Source: Spinacia oleracea
Lineage: Eukaryota > Streptophyta > Magnoliopsida > Caryophyllales > Amaranthaceae
NCBI RefSeq assembly: GCF_020520425.1
Contig: NC_079492.1
Location: forward strand, 115,603,157-115,667,156
DNA length: 64,000 nucleotides
Direction of reading: 5' to 3'
This document shows, piece by piece, positions 46,383 through 60,292 of the stretch. Each line of letters begins with the position of its first letter. The first letter of the stretch is position 1. The position numbers were made by a program, and so were the translations under genes. The notes under the pieces were generated by a model. That model saw only the letters and a list, made by a program, of their open reading frames with translations. It searched no databases and was not told the DNA's origin.

Positions 46383-49300
46383 CGTGATCAGCACCATCGC
46401 TCATCGACAGAAGATAACAATGGGAACGAAAACGAAAAGAAAAGGAGATCATCACTAATGTAAGTTCAGTTTGATTGTTTGATTAATTTAAATTTGATCA
46501 CTATGTACGGACAAAAGTATGTTATAGTTCGACTTATGTTTTATATTTTTGGGGCTTATGATTTATCTACTTCGTTCAGTTTTGGGGTTGCGATTAATTT
46601 TTGTTCCTTCTCAATGGATTGTTTGTATTGTGATTTTCAGTTTTGTGCCTCAATTTCTGATTACATGTCATATTATGTTTAAATTTGTGGGATTAACCGT
46701 TTTTTTTTTTTCTTCTTTTTGTTGCAACTTTCTTGCGTGTGTTTTTGTATATGATTGATGTTGTTTTCTTTGGCCGAAGAATACATTGTTAAACGGTTAT
46801 ATAATAATGTGTTATATTGTACATCAGTACATGTTGGTATTAATTTAGGTGTCTAATTATCATGCATATGATGATGTGTTAGTACTTGATCAAATTTTCT
46901 TTTTATATTTCGTATTAGCATTTTTAATTGATGTTGGAGGTTGTATTTCTTAATTTGTTTGTTCTAGCCCGCAATTTTGTCATTTTATATTGCTAATTGA
47001 TGATTAGTGACTACTTCCTAGTCCCCTCATATTAGTGACTACTTCAATTATCCACTAGTATAGTTTACCTACACTAATTGTATTTTTATTGCGGTTGTAT
47101 TATGATTTCATAGTTTTATATGATTTAGACATTGTATTATTTTGGGTGGTTTATATTATGATAAATCTTGTTTATAATTTTAGAGAAATTGGTTTTGGAA
47201 CCATTTGAACATGGTTGATTTCTTGATCACCACTTCTGAAAGAAGTAATTGGTTATTAAAGTCTAACAATGCCTCTCATACATCAATGAGAATAGATCAT
47301 GAAGAGATATATGTTTAGTGGGTATGTAAAATTGTTCCCACAATAGTTAAGAATGAAATATATGCAAAGATCGGGGAGAGATAGCTTTTAAGTTTACAAA
47401 ATAATGGTATATGGACTAAAATGATATATGTATGTTAAATGTGGTACAGGTCTTGTTCATAAATTATGAACACAAGTATGATTTTATGAAATTGATATCA
47501 TCCTGAAGATGAAGAAAGAAATATATGTTTACTGAAACTGATATGTACCACAATTACAACGCATACTCTTGAAGAGTACAAGCCATCTCTCCATAAGTTT
47601 TGTTAAATTGTCTTGCTATTACAAATGAGACACCGGTTTGTGTCGTTATATCACATCACAATATGTTCAAATTATAATATTTTATAATTATAGTGATCAC
47701 TTAGGGAAGATGACCAGCAGTTATCGAATGAAATATTTTATATGATATTGTATATGTACGATGTGATAATTCAGGCCATCAGGGTTTAAGAACACCCATC
47801 ATGAGAATTTGAAAATTCTTGTCAAATAAAAATTTATGTGCTGACATCCCTCATATGTTGTATATATTCAAATGCAAGACATAATGATGAGGTTGAGTTG
47901 TATTTCAATCAAATGGTTATAATGAATCGATTGAGAAAATAAATACAAGAGATATTAATTACTTTGAAAACTTGTATAATGATATGATAGGTGACTTGAA
48001 GTTCACCATGATAGTAAGTGACCTGAAGTTCACCAGAATGATAGTAGGTGATTTTAATATCAACAAGAAGTTTACAAATGTTTTATGATTGATTTAAATA
48101 TCGCAAATCTCTTGATTGGGGCAATCATACGTCAGCACGAAATGAGCAAGTATGAAAAAAATAAAAATAAAATACAACTGCACAGTGCATCTACTCCCCA
48201 TGATCAATGTTAATCTCCAGAAGAGAACGAACGTATGAAACATTTATTAAAACACACGTTGAAAAGTGTATTATCAGTTGGAGAAGGATTTTATGCCCCA
48301 TAATATATTGAAAATATTTTCCCAACTTAGGGGGAGACGAGCTAGAATAAGTTGGCAAAATCGAAAGATAATATATTGATCCTCATATGAGTAAGTGTAA
48401 ATGCCAACTGTATGTCCTCAAAGTATGTTTGGACATAAATATCTATGACTTGATTATGTTAAATTGTTACATGTTCAGATGCATAAATGTGTATAATGGT
48501 CATAGTGCTCGATGTTACTATAATGATCTTGCCAATATCTATTTAAATATCTGCACCTGAAGTGTAGGTTATATATACGGTTCCAACATAATGATGAATT
48601 ATAGATTTATTATGTGAAATGGCAAGATAATGCAGTTGATGATATTATTGAAAAGAAAGAAAACACTATTATATAGTGTATGAAATACCCTTGAAGTGGT
48701 ATAGATATCTGAACTATAATAGATGGCCCGTGTGAAAAAGGTGAATGGTACCTATTGAATAAGTATTCAGATATCATTGATGATAACATGCAAAGTATAT
48801 GTTGAAGAATTTTGATGATACCGGTATATGATGGAACCGAAATATAATGCATATGCGAGAAATAATTGATTTTGAATAGGGGATCGTAAATCTATGTCTA
48901 TTTCGACGGAGACATAACTATAATGATCAAATGAGCTCATGGACCTGAAGTCCAACAAGGTATGTATTTGAAATATTCACACTGTACAGTGTTTTGCATT
49001 TTGAGTCTTACATTCATATGCATGTGTAATAAAATAGGTAAATGCATCATTCATCATACATTTAGTTTGTTTTATGTTTTATCATGATATGATTTTGATT
49101 TATACAATTATAGTTTCATATTACATGTTTCAAAACTATTTTGATGTCGCATATGAATATGCATCCAAAGAATGGTAAGACGGATTTGCATCTTTATGAA
49201 TATTATAAGAGGAGTTTCTGACTCCAATGGGCGAATAATTGCAAAAGAAGTATATATATGATGTTGATTTAATAGCATGTTATGAATCATGCAAATAAGA

Positions 49301-50192
49301 AGAGTTCCTGAAGAACTTATACATGATGTTCTTAAACATCTAGCCCTTTAAGTTTTGCATATGAATGTCATAACATTGATCAAATATTATCTAAACTCTT
49401 GAAGAGTGTTTTTGAACTGTCGTCTCAACCAGTAGTTTGAGTACTTGAGAATTATGAAATATACATATTAGTTTATTCACGGAAGAATTCTTGTACAAAT
49501 ATGAGTTTATTCAAAAATATAAGATAAGAGTATGTAATGTCCTTACTTGAGTTTTATTTTATGGTCCAGAAGAACCATAAATTACTTTATACCCTAAGTT
49601 GGACAGTGATATTATGATTTATCATGTATTGTCATGAAAGTATGACTAGAGAAATTTTGATCAACATTGATGATTACTACTACTTATGACCTCCAGAAGA
49701 AGGTTTATATATGTCCAATATGAAAGGATACATTTTGTAATATTATGTACAAGAAAATATATTTATTTCAGGTATTATTTTCAAAAGTCTGGTGATATAA
49801 ATACTCACCTAGTGCATATAAGTGAAGAATTGAAAATTCAAGTCAAATTGTGGACAATCAACTTTCAAGGAGCTTCACGTTGCTACATTTGGAAAGCTAT
49901 CAACAATTTTAGATTCATTGAACTAGAAGATCTCAAGTGATGTATTCATCAAGGGGAGAAAATACGCGTTGCACTCTTTTTCCCTTAACCATGGTTTTGT
50001 CCCATTGGGTTTTCCTGGCAAGGTTTTTAACGAGGCAACATCCCAAGCGTATTATGATGAGTGTTGTACTATTTTCCTTCACTAAGTTTTTATCCCACAG
50101 AGTTTTCTTAGTAAGGTTTATTAATGAGGCATCATTCCATGTATAGTACAGGGTCATTGTATTATTTTAGATAATGGACATCCAAGGGGGAG

Positions 50193-50345
50193 TGTTATAA
50201 ATGTATTGTATTGTGGATGCCCATTATACCCTAGTATCCTTATCATATATAATACATGTATATGTACATATTATATTGATGGGAATAAAATGATAACCGT
50301 CTATTTCTCTCTCCCCTCTCTCCCTTTCTCCCTAATTTCATAACA
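50193..50345 (+). repeat. 3' LTR of element 3
   Basis: 153 bp, directly after polypurine CCAAGGGGGAG, followed by target duplication ATTAT. Confidence 0.85.
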
Positions 50346-50350
50346 ATTAT

Positions 50351-50762
50351 TAGGAGTTAATGTTTTCCGTCGTGTATTTCTTATATTCTTTAAAATATCT
50401 CTCTTCAGTTGTTATTTTGTTCATTTGCCATATACTATAGCCGTTGTAGTGGAGTTTAAAAACGGAAAACATTAACGAAAAACATCAAATGGTAGTGTTA
50501 GTCAAACAAGCCAAACTAAAATATAATTTTCTTTTTAAAAGATAGCAATTCACAAAACCATCAAACTTAAAGGTAGTGTTTCATCAAATTACCCAATTAT
50601 TACTTATTCATGGAACAGGGGGTTTTCCGCCTTCCTCGATTTCTCTCTCCTCTTCTTTCTTCACTCAAACTGATTAGGGCATCGCAATTTGCTCCCTTTC
50701 CCTCTCATTTCTTCTGCTGCAACTATTTTTCTGCTAGATATTGGTAAACATATTTGACGACA
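50351..50762 (+). promoter_or_regulatory. U2B'' upstream region
   Basis: About 410 bp between element 3 and the U2B'' ATG. Pyrimidine-rich sequence (TTTCTCTCTCCTCTTCTTTCTTC) from about 50640 probably includes the 5' UTR. No clear TATA box, as is common for housekeeping genes. Confidence 0.45.
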
Positions 50763-53700
50763 ATGATGCTATCTGGCGATATACCTCCTAATCAATCCAT
50801 TTACGTTAAAAATCTCAATGAGAAGGTTAAGAAAGAAGGTAAACCCTAATTTTCCGCACTCTTTTTGAGTTTAGCAGCCTTCATTTTTGCAAACCCATGT
50901 TTTTATACTTTTTGTTTGCTTAGTCGTCTTCAATTTCAAACCTGTCGGTATCTAATCTATCTGGCATTTGCCTTTAATTGTACAATTTGTATAATTTAGG
51001 CTATCGATTTCCCCCATTTTTTTTTTTTACTTTTTTATAATTGAATCAGTTCATTTAGCAATTCAGAGATGAGAGATGTAATGGTGTCAGTGTGTGTTAA
51101 TTTAGTTGCTAATTCAAGTATTGGAATTTGTAGCATGTGAGAAATTCTTTTGATTTTGACAGAATTGAAGAGGTCGCTTTACTGCTTATTCTCTCAGTTT
51201 GGGAGGATACTGGATGTCGTGGCTTTGAAGACGTCTAAACTTCGAGGTCAAGCTTGGATTTGCTTTAGTGAAATTACTGCGGCGAGTAATGCTGTTCGGC
51301 AAATGCAGAACTTCCCTTTCTATGATAAGCCTATTGTAAGTACATCCATTTACAGCTGTGTACTCCGTCGTTGCTACACATTGGGTTTTCTTGCTCTGAA
51401 TTTGAGACTGTCACTATCTAGAATGATATTGTGGTTAACAATCTAGAACTGCCTGTCTAGATAAGCTATCACTATACCTTGTAAAGAATTGCAGAAATCT
51501 CTTCTCTTCCTTGTATCTTGCCTTAATGCAACATGCTCTTGCTGATAGCCTGATACACGACATTCTATTCGCCCTTCTTGTGTTGCCCACTATTTCTTTC
51601 TGGATCATCCAAGCTATTTAACCGCATTTTGTTTTTCTTATTCAGTAGGCCAACACTAAAAATATACATGTCCTCATAAGCTACTGGCTAAGAAATAATT
51701 TTAGTTGTGCGACCAATGCTAGTTCAATCAAATTCTATGATTCACATACTTGTTAAACAATGTTGGAGTGATGAACACGTTCTAGTTTGCATGGTTCATA
51801 TAAGGCTCCGGTTGGTTTGGTGTAAAACGTATTCATGTAAAATTAGTTTAGAATTATGTTTTCCCTTGAAAACAGTGAAAACGTTTGGTTTGACGTTTTA
51901 CACCAATCGAAATGGAGCCTAAGTGGAAAAAATATAGCAAGTGCGTGCTACACTCTGAGCTGGAGTTCTCATATCACTAGATGTGTCAGCTTGTGAAACT
52001 TGAAGGCGAGGGATGAGGAGAGAAAAGAGTATACTAATGACTCAAATGAGAATAAGAAAGATACATGGTAGCAACAAGATTGGACACAGCAATCTACTAA
52101 AATTGGTATGAGATCCTAGACGGTGGGGGGCATTTGGTTATCTGATTTGTACTGATGGGCACAGTAATACAACCAAGTACAAGCTGTACAACTTCCAAGA
52201 TTATGAGTCTTCCACTAGTACATAACTTTTGTTTGATTAGGAGATTGCCAATACATATAGTTCAACTGGTCTAGCCTTTGTTTACAAATTTAACATATGG
52301 ACCTCAGTAGTTAGTTGTTTGCAGCTGTGAACTACTGACTTCGGGGTGTACTAAAAACTACATGGGCAAACTGCAAGTGGTTTTAGCTGAACATATACTC
52401 TTGAGTGATGTCTTTTTGTAGTGCACTTCATGTATTGACTTATGTGGTGTTAATTTACTTGTTCCTCCACCCTGTATTCCCGTTGCTATTGTACTCTATA
52501 TATTTTTGTGACTGGTTGAGAATATAGGTGACAATAAACATTCATTTTGAAATCCACATGTTAAGGCTCAAAATATATTGCCATTATTGAACATTTGACA
52601 ACTTAAAGTGGACAATGAATCAGATTATTTGGCTTAGGCTTCAAAGAGAATTAATCATCTTGAAATATAACATTTTGTATATTATCTCAAAGTCCATGCT
52701 TACTACAGATTTACAATTCTATAGACTATTTATTTTCTGGTGCTGGAAACTTTGAATAACCATCCTCCACACTCCACAGTATGTAGTGTTGGGCGGTTGG
52801 GCCTGTTGGCCTGACCTCCCAATCAGTAACGGGTCTTAGTTCAGATAAACTGCAAGCTCTCACATGAAAACAGTACACATGCTAGCCTGTCTAACATTGT
52901 CTTGTTCTGCTTTTTTTCATTTTGTCAGCGGATACAATACGCAAAAGCCAAGTCAGATTGTATAGCGAAAGCAGAGGGGACTTTTGTTCCTAAGGAAAAG
53001 AAGAAGAAACAACAGGAGAAGGGTAATGACCCAATTCTGTTCTTTGACTTATTGTATTGTCAACATTTTCATGTGGTTAGCAATTTATTGATCAGTATAC
53101 TTGTTAGAAAACCATGGTTACACAATTATTTGTCACATTTTGTACCTAATCATTATTGTCTGATAGGGAAAATCTTAGAAAATTGAGTGGCTTGAAAGTC
53201 TAAAGGAGCTGTGGGAGATTAATGTTTCATGTGTCTTTCACCACCTCTCAAACTCCAAAATATTAAGAGAATTGAAGGAAAGGTATCAATTGAGAGCTAC
53301 CAATACCTTGCATGCAGTAGTTGTCCCGAAGAACATATCTTAAGCCCCAATCTTTTGCATCTGAATTTGGTGGATACATGCTTGTTCAATTGACATCTAG
53401 GGTTTGATTTAGGCTTACCTGATTCGTGGTTCGCTTCGGAATGGGTTCGCGATTCGCGGGTTGGTTGATCTTAGGTTCGCTAGAGGGGTTTGGAACTTTT
53501 TGTTTCCGTGGTTTTTTTTTAAAAAATATTCAAAATATCATACTCTGTTCCAACTTTATTGCATCACGGGGGTTTTGTTGATGGAAAAAGTAGAAGAGAG
53601 AAATATAAATATACAAACTTGCCCATGAGTATATAAATCGACAAGAGTAAACATGCAAGGCATATTGGTATTAGTAGGGTAAAAGCAAAAAAAATTATTT

Positions 53701-56700
53701 CCTAAAATGGATATGGTTTTATGAAACTTCCTTAAAAAGGCAAAAGGTGCAATAATATTGGAACGGAGGAAGTGTATTTTTTATTTTATTATTCATACTA
53801 AAAAAAACAGTTAATAAAATAAAGGAAAGAAGAAACAACCCAGATGCATAAGCATTAACCTTTCACATCCGTTATAAAACCATAAAAAAATAAAAAAGTC
53901 AAAGCCCACCAATTCACCACTAAGAGTAAACAATGCACATGAATAAAAATCGACGAAATGGAAATCCACTTGCAGCCATTTGGACTTTGAAAAGACAAAA
54001 GAACGACAATAACAATTGACAATCGCAATCAGCATGTATTTCCTTATAAAACAGAAGCCCCGACATTTTTTTTCCTTCTCTTGCCTTCCCTGACCTTCAA
54101 TCTGTAAAACTAGGGTTTCGGATTCGGCACGACAATACCAGCACTTTGGTTCGCGAACCACAGGGAATTGGTTTGCTGAAGAACTGCGATCCGGTACGGG
54201 CGAACCAATTCGAGATCCGGTAACACTGGTTTGATTACTCAAGTCATTGGTCTGAAACTTTTGTTCATCGGGGATTCCCTCTAAAATATTGAAATAGACC
54301 AATTGATTTGTCCTTCACCAACCACTAGAACCTGAACATACAGTTAAAAATTTCAACTTATAGGTTATATACTGAAGTAATTTAGTGTGTTCTCAAATAG
54401 TAAATTATGGGAAACGTAGGTCAATTCTATTTTTTGGCCGGGGGGTTGGTGGGGGGAAGGAGATTGGATAATGTGGTGACCATGGTTTGAACCATGCAGG
54501 CTACTGATTTGACGTCCTGGAAGTTTCACAGGTGTGATTTAGATGAGTCCAGGGAAGAAACTTCTTTTCACTAGTACTGAAATACTGATTGGGCACAAGA
54601 GACACTTGCTCGGCATTGTGTGCCCAAAAAAAATATCACAGTGCTAAAAAGTTAAACAGTATATAATTTGAAAGTGACGTTGGACAAGTTTGTTTGAAAT
54701 TGGGTAGGAGTATATATTAAGAACACTGGGTAGTATTATCTTGGAGAGGAATAGTTGGTCTGATGGTATTTTAGAGTCCTGCAGCTGTTATCTTCTTCGT
54801 GGACCCTCATGTAAGCGACATTGTGTTGAAGGGGTGAAGCCATGAAGGTATATAAAATTGGTCAAATATAATTCTTTTGGAAGGGGAATTTTGGCAAACA
54901 TGAAGTACTATTATAGTTTTGATGGATTAGATGCTCACAAACTGCTAGCTACTAACAAGTTATTAGATAGTATCTTTGCTAGCTAGAATTGCTAGCTAGA
55001 ATTGAAGTTGAAACTTACAAGCATATGGAAAGCAGAGCAGCTTTTCACCATCAGGCTATTAGAACTTGACCAGCTCTTTGTGCCTTTTTACTTTAGTTTT
55101 ATTTGTCCTGGGCATTAGCGGATTAACCCCCACCCCTTCTTCATTGAATCTTGGCTAATAGTATTAGTCTATTGTGTCTTAGCTTGCAATTCTTTGATCT
55201 AGTAATGTTAAAGATCTTGGTCCTTGCCATTTCCTAGAAATGGAGGGAGTAGTACACAAGGAAAAATCAAAAAGGGGACATGAGAAAAGGAGGCAGTTAG
55301 GCATGTTAATCATTTGTCTAAGTATTCGATCTAGCGGTTAGCCAACTTGGCAACCTGAATGTTCTAGGAGAGAGAAGAATATGGGGTAGCAATGTAGCAT
55401 GAAAAAGGCCGTAATAAAGATAGTTTGACAATTTGGCTTAATGTTAATAAAAGTACAACTAAACTTTTTTATTGAAAAAGAGTAAATCAAAATTTAGCAG
55501 AGATCATAATGTGAAGATTTGAAGAGAGATAAAACGGGACTTCAGGAAATTTTGGCCACTTAGCTAACTATTAGGTATCTAACAATTAGCCAAGTAATAA
55601 GATGAAAGAGTTACTATTTGGCTAACTGTTAGGTATCTAATAGTTAGCAAAATGACCAAAATATAGAGCAGATGGTAGAAAAGGACAGCTTGTGGAAGGA
55701 ATCAACATGAACCTTTTGATTGTTTGGCTATCTACAGAATAATAGTTAGCTAAATTGACATTTTTGAGAAAGATTACATGGATACTTCTATTATCAGATA
55801 TATATCCTAGAGATCAATGCCTAGGACTAATTGTGGGACCAAAGATTCAGCTTGCATGCCTCGATTTTGCCAAAAATTTGCCAAGGTCGGTCATTTTCAA
55901 ATAAGAGAAAGATTGACTTCCAATCTTGCAGATGCTCCCTTCAGAACCATGCCAGCTCTCCAATTGCCATTAAGATAGTCCGCCTTTTCGATCATATGAT
56001 TGTAAGATCACTATTAATCTTTGATCTACAAAGTGGAAGGCAATCTGGATTGGCTCAGGATAGTTTTCGTGGTAGGATCGTAGTAGGATATTTTGAATCA
56101 TACATGATCTAACAGGCTCATGTTTTTTGTTTATTAGATCATTTATGATTGTAAATATTCGTGTATAGAGCATAATAAGCATGTGTATTAATGAACTAGT
56201 GGTGGTTCATAGGAAGTTAGACCTTTGATCATACATGTGTACTGTGTAGTAATGGTTTATTATTGCCCAATAGTGAGAGCTGATTTTTGAGGTCATAACT
56301 TAAAACTCTTTTTGCTTCATCCATAATGTGGGATAATCTGGACAGAAGGTGAAGTGAAGCTAGAAATTAGTATGTATGTACAAGTGCCCCTTTAAAGGCT
56401 GTGTGTAAGTGTGCAACTCATTTTTTGGTTGCTAGCCTGATTGAAATAGAGAAGGGAAGTCTTTTTTGTCCCAATTATTCTCTTATGTTTGCCAGATTCT
56501 GTAGTGTTGGTACTATATGTGACAATTATTTCATTATTGTAAGCTACATTTCAATTTTGTGAAAGCATTTTAATGGAAACTCCCCGTATGATTTTCTTTT
56601 TGGATAGAATTTAAAGGGAAACCTCCCTTCATGTCGACACAATGATCGTCGTATATTTGTGCAAAATAAATGAGAAGGCAAAGACAAATCTTTGGAGGTC

Positions 56701-59415
56701 CCAATTATCCTCTATGTGCATTCATTAGTCACTGGAGCATGTATGAGATCCTCTTGGGGTTTGAGCATCTTCAATGACAAATTAGAGTGTATGGTCTAAG
56801 ACTACGTAAGACAAAGGTTGCAAACTTGCAATCATGGCCATGACGAGTACCCATTAATCCGTATTTAATCACCAAACGAATCTTGCTTATTTCAGAGTTT
56901 ATGGCTCATGCATGTGCGTAGATCATCTTCTATTCCCTCCCCCTTTTTGTAGTAATGGGCTACTACTCAAAATTTGAACTTATCCATGGTTATAGACCTT
57001 GCAGTAGTAGGGTTAGTGGTAATATGTTGTCCATGTATGCGTATCTCAAATTTAGTTAATGCGCTACTACTCAAAATTTTGCTTTCTTGAGGCTCCGTTT
57101 TATTCGACTTATTTTTATTGAACTTATATTATCTGAACTTAACTGAACTTATCTCATTATCTGAACTTATTTTATCTGAAAAAAGCTTATTTTGTTTATT
57201 TGTGTGTAAAAGTATCTGAAAAAACTTATTTTTTCTGAACTTATATTATTTGAACTCATCTGAACTTAACGGACTTATCTGAACCTAACTGAACTTATCT
57301 AAACTTATTTTGTCTAAAATAAGTCAAAATAAGTCGAACAGAGCCTTAATATTTTTCTTGTAGTCTTGCAAAGTGCAGTCCTTAGTGTTATAAGTTGGGT
57401 TTTCTCGCCCTTCTGAAAATTAAAGGATATAATTTGTGCAACAAAAAGTTTTTAGTGGCAGGGAAATCTCAAATAAGTACAGCAAAGATTCATGATATGC
57501 AAGCAACCTTTTAAAGTTACTTGTCATCTCATACTAGTGGTCCCAAAATCTCTTTTAAATCTCATTCCAAAGACTATTGTTAGAAAATTGAACAAAGCCT
57601 CGTGGATTGCTCAGTAGCTACTCCCTTCTGGATTAGTGAAATGACACTTTAGTCTAGATACTTTTGTGAGCTAGACCTTCTTTTGCCTTCATTGGCAATC
57701 AAGAAAGTATATGTTATTAGCCTCAAATTGCCCTTTTAACTTGCAATAAATCTGTGCCTCATTCCTGTATCCTCTATAGCACTTTTGGACGGTGGATGTG
57801 GATTTCAGTAAAATTTGAAGGGAATGCTTCTATTGTTGCCGAAGGGTCTTTTAATAGGCTGATGATCATTGGTTTCAAATATCACGAATCATGACCCATT
57901 GTGTGGTCTGAAGAAGTCTCTTATGTCTTAATCAGCCATTTGGATTTATACTTCTATATTAGGGTGGTTACATAATTTCCCTTGTTGAAAACTTAGTATA
58001 AAAGCCATAACTCACCTATATATCGTTCTGGATAGTGACGCACCATTTTGTTAAACCTATTTTGAACTATAGGATAGTGGATCGGATCAATATGGATAGA
58101 TATGCTACTTGGTCATGTTACCTCTGTTACAAAGGAAATAATTTGAGTATAAAATAGGAGAAAATAATAATGGATGATACAGAGTATGTACAGTGATTCA
58201 TAGGGATGATATGCGAGTAATGTCACAGTTATTCGTATGGATGATATGCGAGTAATGTGACAGTGATTCATACGGATGATATGTGAGTAATGTGACAGTG
58301 ATTCATACGGATGATATGTGAGTAATGTGACGGTGATTCATAGGGATGATATGTGAGTAATGTGACAGTGATTCAAAACTACCTCAGATGGCATCCTGCA
58401 AAAGCTGTAAATCAAGCCCATGAACCCCTTTTAAGTGATAGAAAACCTCAAAGTTAATTTGAGGGAATCCTCGTGTTGGTTCTGAAATGGCCATGAATGC
58501 ATCGATGATATTGTATCTTCCTACCGGATGATATTGACGAAATGTGTTGCAACAAAATTAGGGTAACCTCCTTGGTGGCTTGTGATAACTGATCAGACAT
58601 TGCCATCATGATCATATATACTCCATAACACAGTTCCAAGGAATGTGGTAATGATGGTCATGCTCATGTATCAGAAGCTTTACCAGTTGAGACTAGAGAG
58701 ATCACATTTTATAATTCGAACTATCTGATCCTTCTTTTTTTCTGGAGTTTTGAGTATCCTGAATGGCAATTAAGTGGGTATTGTGGTCTAGTGTACTTGC
58801 ACTAGCAATATTTCTAATCTTTTCAGTAAAGATGGTATATCCGCTTTTGCGTCACTTTGCATGATATTCCTTCCTTCGATTTTGGATATGATATTTTTAT
58901 TTGTCTTTTGCAGGTGAAAGGAAGCGACATGCAGAAGACCAAACTGCTGGCGCTGCTAATGGTCCTGCCGCTCAAACCAATGGTGGCCCATCTGTAAGTA
59001 CTTAGTAGTCTTCTGTTCTCTTCACCCTAGAACAACTTGTATTAGGAGAAATGAGTTCAGTAGTTCCAATGGACCATCGGAATTGGTTCTTGTTGTATAC
59101 TGTTTCGGAGCCTTGGCTTAAAGCTAATTATTACTGTCACAGGCTTCACACTGCAAGACTGGTGCACAGGAAGCAATAGCTCCAAACAATATCTTGTTTG
59201 TACAGAACTTGCCCCATGAAACAACAAGTATAATGCTGCAAATGCTCTTCCAGCAGTACCCGGGTTTCAGGGAAGTGCGGATGATTGAAGCGAAGCCAGG
59301 GATTGCTTTTGTGGAGTTCGACGACGAGGACGAATCTGCAATAGCAATGCAAGCTCTTCAAGGTTTCAAAGTTACACCACAGAACCCCATGGAAATCACC
59401 TATGCTAAGAAATGA
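50763..59415 (+). CDS. U2B'': U2 small nuclear ribonucleoprotein B''
   Basis: Five exons: 50763-50838, 51163-51335, 52929-53022, 58914-58993, 59143-59415; all GT/AG with consistent phase; 231 residues (plant U2B'' ~232). Two RNA-recognition motifs. RRM1 spans exons 1-3, with RNP2-like IYVKNL and RNP1-like LRGQAWICF, then [20 protein letters not shown]2 is in exon 5, with ILFVQNLP and [10 protein letters not shown] Lys-rich then Ala/Gly/Asn linker lies between. The protein binds U2 snRNA stem-loop IV with U2A' and works in the spliceosome in the nucleus. The gene starts ATGATG; the second ATG (50766) matches the Arabidopsis MLTADIPPN start. Intron 3 is 5.9 kb and loaded with repeats. Confidence 0.95.
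51804..51919. mobile_element. Tourist-like MITE in U2B'' intron 2
   Basis: Inverted ends GGCTCCGGTTGGTTTGGTG and ...CACCAATCGAAATGGAGCC, flanked by TAA at 51801-51803 and 51920-51922, the PIF/Harbinger target duplication. 116 bp, no coding. Confidence 0.8.
53400..54260. repeat. GGTTCGCG-rich repeat with an embedded MITE, U2B'' intron 3
   Basis: GGTTCGCGATTCGCGG-type words at 53420-53490 and, inversely oriented, TTCGCGAACC...CGGTACGGGCGAACC at 54150-54220 suggest two ends of one DNA element. A MITE-like segment lies at 53541-53774 (CTCTGTTCCAACTTTATTGCA / GCAATAATATTGGAACGGAGG). The 163-codon minus frame at 54302-53811 spans this repeat and shows no domain. Confidence 0.45.
57091..57345. mobile_element. 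Tourist-like MITE in U2B'' intron 3
   Basis: GGCTCCGTTTTATTCGACTT at the left and AAGTCGAACAGAGCC at the right are inverted. The body is repeated CTGAACTTAT. Flanks TGA and TTA fit a mutated 3-bp duplication. Confidence 0.65.
58191..58375 (+). repeat. 35-bp minisatellite in U2B'' intron 3
   Basis: Five 35-bp units beginning CAGTGATTCATAGGGATGAT and ending GAGTAATGTGA, plus a 10-base partial sixth. Units differ at two to four positions (G/C at the AC/GG step, TGCGAG/TGTGAG). It ends about 540 bp before exon 4. Confidence 0.9.
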
Positions 59416-60176
59416 TTCCATTCCCCTCAAAAAAAAAGAAAAAAAAATTGATTCCATTGTGAACCTCTTATGGGAAATGCCTGAATGTCAATGGCAGCTA
59501 TAGACTGTAATTCTACTGTAGGTGAGCAAAAGAGATAAATTTTGTTCAGAGGTGTCCTACATTAAGTCGAATGTACATCAGATGATATCAGTGACAAACA
59601 TGTTACAATTTGTCCAACTCGCAACTCGCAACTCGTTTTACATCCAAGTAATCTAATATTGTGTGGTGAGTGGTGAGTGGTGAGTGGTGACTACTGAATG
59701 GGATATTTTAGTTTGTTTTCAAGGAGATTGTTTTTTCAGGAACCGGAATGAGGAAGGAGCTTTATATACACTCATGTCATAAAATTCAGATACCAAACTA
59801 TTTCTGGTGTAATTTTTGGACTACACCGTATATTTACCATTACACATACTCTTCCACTAGGATACTGAATTGCCACCAAAATACATGTCGAATCTGGAAA
59901 TGTAAACTAATACGGAGTACACCTGGACGTATGTATGTGTAAGAATTTATAAAGTCCTGCATAGAGTGGATTGGTCACCGGCCAACGACCCTAGAGAAAG
60001 AAATGTGTTTAAAAAAGAGGAAATCCTGTAAAGTAGGAATCGAGATCAGAGAAGGGCGGATGTAAAACAAGGAAGGTTCCTCTACGCACTGACCAAGCCA
60101 GCTTGTAAATGTTGACTGCTTAACCTCTACTCCGTATATATATATAAATACTCCCTAATCCCTATATTTATACTTG
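59416..60176. other. Intergenic between U2B'' and SDR
   Basis: Begins with the U2B'' 3' UTR (A-rich AAAAAAAAGAAAAAAAAATT at about 59430). GAGTGGTGAGTGGTGAGTGGTGA is a short tandem repeat near 59670. No gene. Confidence 0.5.
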
Positions 60177-60185
60177 TATATAAAT
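60177..60185 (+). promoter_or_regulatory. TATA box of SDR gene
   Basis: TATATAAAT lies 108 nt before the SDR ATG and is followed by a CT-rich leader with (TC)n just before the ATG. A second TATATATAAATA lies 40 bases upstream. Confidence 0.6.
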
Positions 60186-60292
60186 CAGGCCACCACTTTC
60201 AATCGCTTCCTATCTTCTTTCTTTTGCTCACTACTCTAATACTCATAACACTATTTCTTCTGCATCTCATTCTCTCTCTCTCTCTTCAAAAT

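Larger units (their letters stand above)
46229..50345 (+). mobile_element. Decayed LTR retrotransposon, element 3
   Basis: Direct repeats TGTTATAAATG...CATAACA at 46229-46382 (154 bp) and 50193-50345 (153 bp) differ by two substitutions and one indel. They are flanked by perfect 5-bp duplications ATTAT (46224-46228 and 50346-50350). CCAAGGGGGAG just before the 3' LTR is a good polypurine tract. The 3.8-kb interior has no long frame; a GGGGGAG-flanked stretch near 48320-48420 resembles a decayed copia integrase C-terminal region (DPHMSKC). The 3' noncoding part has the GTTTTCCTGGCAAGGTTTTTAACGAGG type of repeat known from copia elements. It cannot be autonomous. Its 3' LTR lies about 420 bp upstream of the U2B'' ATG, same strand. 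Confidence 0.85.
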
